Positions 4,833 through 5,501 of a DNA stretch of 5,501 nt are shown here, piece after piece. Source of the stretch: Candidatus Peregrinibacteria bacterium (lineage in GTDB: Bacteria; Patescibacteriota; Gracilibacteria; UBA1369; LOWO2-01-FULL-3). A model generated the notes under the pieces. The model did no database searches, had not been told where the DNA came from, and worked only from the letters and a program-made list of their open reading frames with translations. The position numbers were made by a program, and so were the translations under genes. The DNA lies in NCBI GenBank assembly GCA_016186245.1, contig JACPLZ010000010.1, positions 1-5,501 on the forward strand, written 5' to 3'. Position 1 is the first letter of the stretch. Each line of letters opens with the position of its first letter.

Positions 4833-5501
4833 ATGATGGTTCGACAAGCTCACCATGACAAATCTAAAATTATTGAAAATCTGTCAGACAAAGACTTATA
4901 TTTTCTCTACAAGGAATATGGCGAAAAAACTTTGGAATGGAAACGAAAATTTATTGGACTTTTACCGGAAGTAAATCAAAGAAGGTTATTTGAAAAACAT
5001 GGATTTACTTCTATTTTTGAATTTGCAGCAAAAATGGCCGGAATTAGCGAAGATCAGGTTAGACTGGCCTTAAATTTGGAGAAAAAATTTAGTGACAAAA
5101 AAGATTTACACAAATTATTGATAAATGGAGAAGTCGGAATAAATAAATTGGCAAAAATTGCTTCAATTGCTACTTTGGAAAATCAGGACACTCTGGCAAG
5201 ACAGGCAAAAATATTACCGTGCAGAGCGTTGGAAACTTTAGCGAGAGATGAAAGAGTGAGCGGATTTACGAGCGCTGCCCAATGCGGAAATCCTGACAAA
5301 AGTCTTCACGTGAATGTATCATTAAAGCAAAATCTAACAGAAGTCAACAGTCAGCCGAAATTTGAAACTTTCGAATCCGATATTGAAAAATTAAAAATTT
5401 CTCCGGAAATTCAAAAAAGACTTTTGGAGTTACAGCAAAAAGGCATCGACATCAATCAATTACTCACTGAATTTTTAAATAAAAGAGAAGAAAAAATTGA
5501 A
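4833..5501 (+). CDS. Probable HNH-endonuclease family protein, N-terminal part (runs off the window)
   Basis: The frame is open from 4803 (stop at 4800-4802) to the window edge with no stop codon. It gives 223 residues from the first ATG at 4833; a second ATG follows at 4836. The region around residues 20-145 is helical and charged, with segments such as EKHGFTSIFEFAAKMAGIS, LALNLEKKFSDKKDL, NGEVGINKLAKIASIAT and ALETLARDERVSG. From memory these match the N-terminal region of HNH endonuclease-like proteins common in Parcubacteria, whose HNH domain is C-terminal and would lie outside this window. No catalytic residues are visible here, so nuclease function is inferred. A lysine- and glutamate-rich helix (residues about 180-223) follows a low-complexity linker. 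The first residues (MMVRQAHHD) are encoded by a dispersed repeat, so the original start may have been replaced. No Shine-Dalgarno sequence precedes the ATG. Confidence 0.8.
   Translation, partial: MMVRQAHHDKSKIIENLSDKDLYFLYKEYGEKTLEWKRKFIGLLPEVNQRRLFEKHGFTSIFEFAAKMAGISEDQVRLALNLEKKFSDKKDLHKLLINGEVGINKLAKIASIATLENQDTLARQAKILPCRALETLARDERVSGFTSAAQCGNPDKSLHVNVSLKQNLTEVNSQPKFETFESDIEKLKISPEIQKRLLELQQKGIDINQLLTEFLNKREEKIE
4836..4859. repeat. Dispersed repeat forming the start of the rightward gene
   Basis: The segment beginning TGGTTCGACAAGCTCACC is one I recall as a very frequent intergenic repeat in candidate-phyla assemblies, often seen translated as VRQAHH or, on the other strand, VSLSNH. Only one copy lies in this window, so its repeat nature is from memory. 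ATGGT (4836-4840) and ACCAT (4852-4856) form short inverted arms, consistent with a small palindromic element. Confidence 0.55.

Overview
The window looks like chromosomal DNA from an uncultivated Candidate Phyla Radiation (Patescibacteria, Parcubacteria-like) bacterium. Three things suggest this. Short dispersed repeats at 1-30, 158-187 and 4836-4859 resemble repeats I remember as common in such genomes. The partial protein at the right end has the look of a large HNH-endonuclease family I associate with that group. None of the five genes has a recognisable Shine-Dalgarno sequence. The lineage is an inference from recall, not from a search.

Layout. At the left (33-359, minus strand) is a small excisionase-type helix-turn-helix protein. 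Its C-terminal tail runs through one copy of a 30-bp hairpin repeat, and a second identical copy lies just past its stop codon. Next comes about 360 bp of very AT-rich non-coding DNA (360-719). It holds many ATTAAA/TTTAAT boxes, three of them exactly 10 bp apart, a 20-bp imperfect direct repeat, and a good promoter for the helix-turn-helix gene. A small four-cysteine protein of unknown function follows (720-1061, minus). It lies 48 bp downstream of a full-length uvrA (1110-3992, minus), the nucleotide excision repair damage-recognition ATPase, and is probably cotranscribed with it.

Upstream of uvrA is a purine-rich, G-run-containing stretch, a possible promoter that would give an almost leaderless transcript, and a 14-bp perfect palindrome. 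Then comes a membrane-anchored secreted protein with four cysteines (4082-4576, minus) behind an extended -10 promoter. The 256-bp divergent intergenic region carries a GC-rich hairpin and a second extended -10 promoter facing right. That promoter drives a gene that is open from 4833 to the window edge: the N-terminal part of a probable HNH-family protein whose start codons sit at the edge of a dispersed repeat.

uvrA is the only gene with a secure function. The others share no obvious pathway with it, and I see no clear defence, mobile or biosynthetic system. The most distinctive signals are repeats that have shaped protein ends (both flanking genes) and the phased AT-box array upstream of the helix-turn-helix gene.
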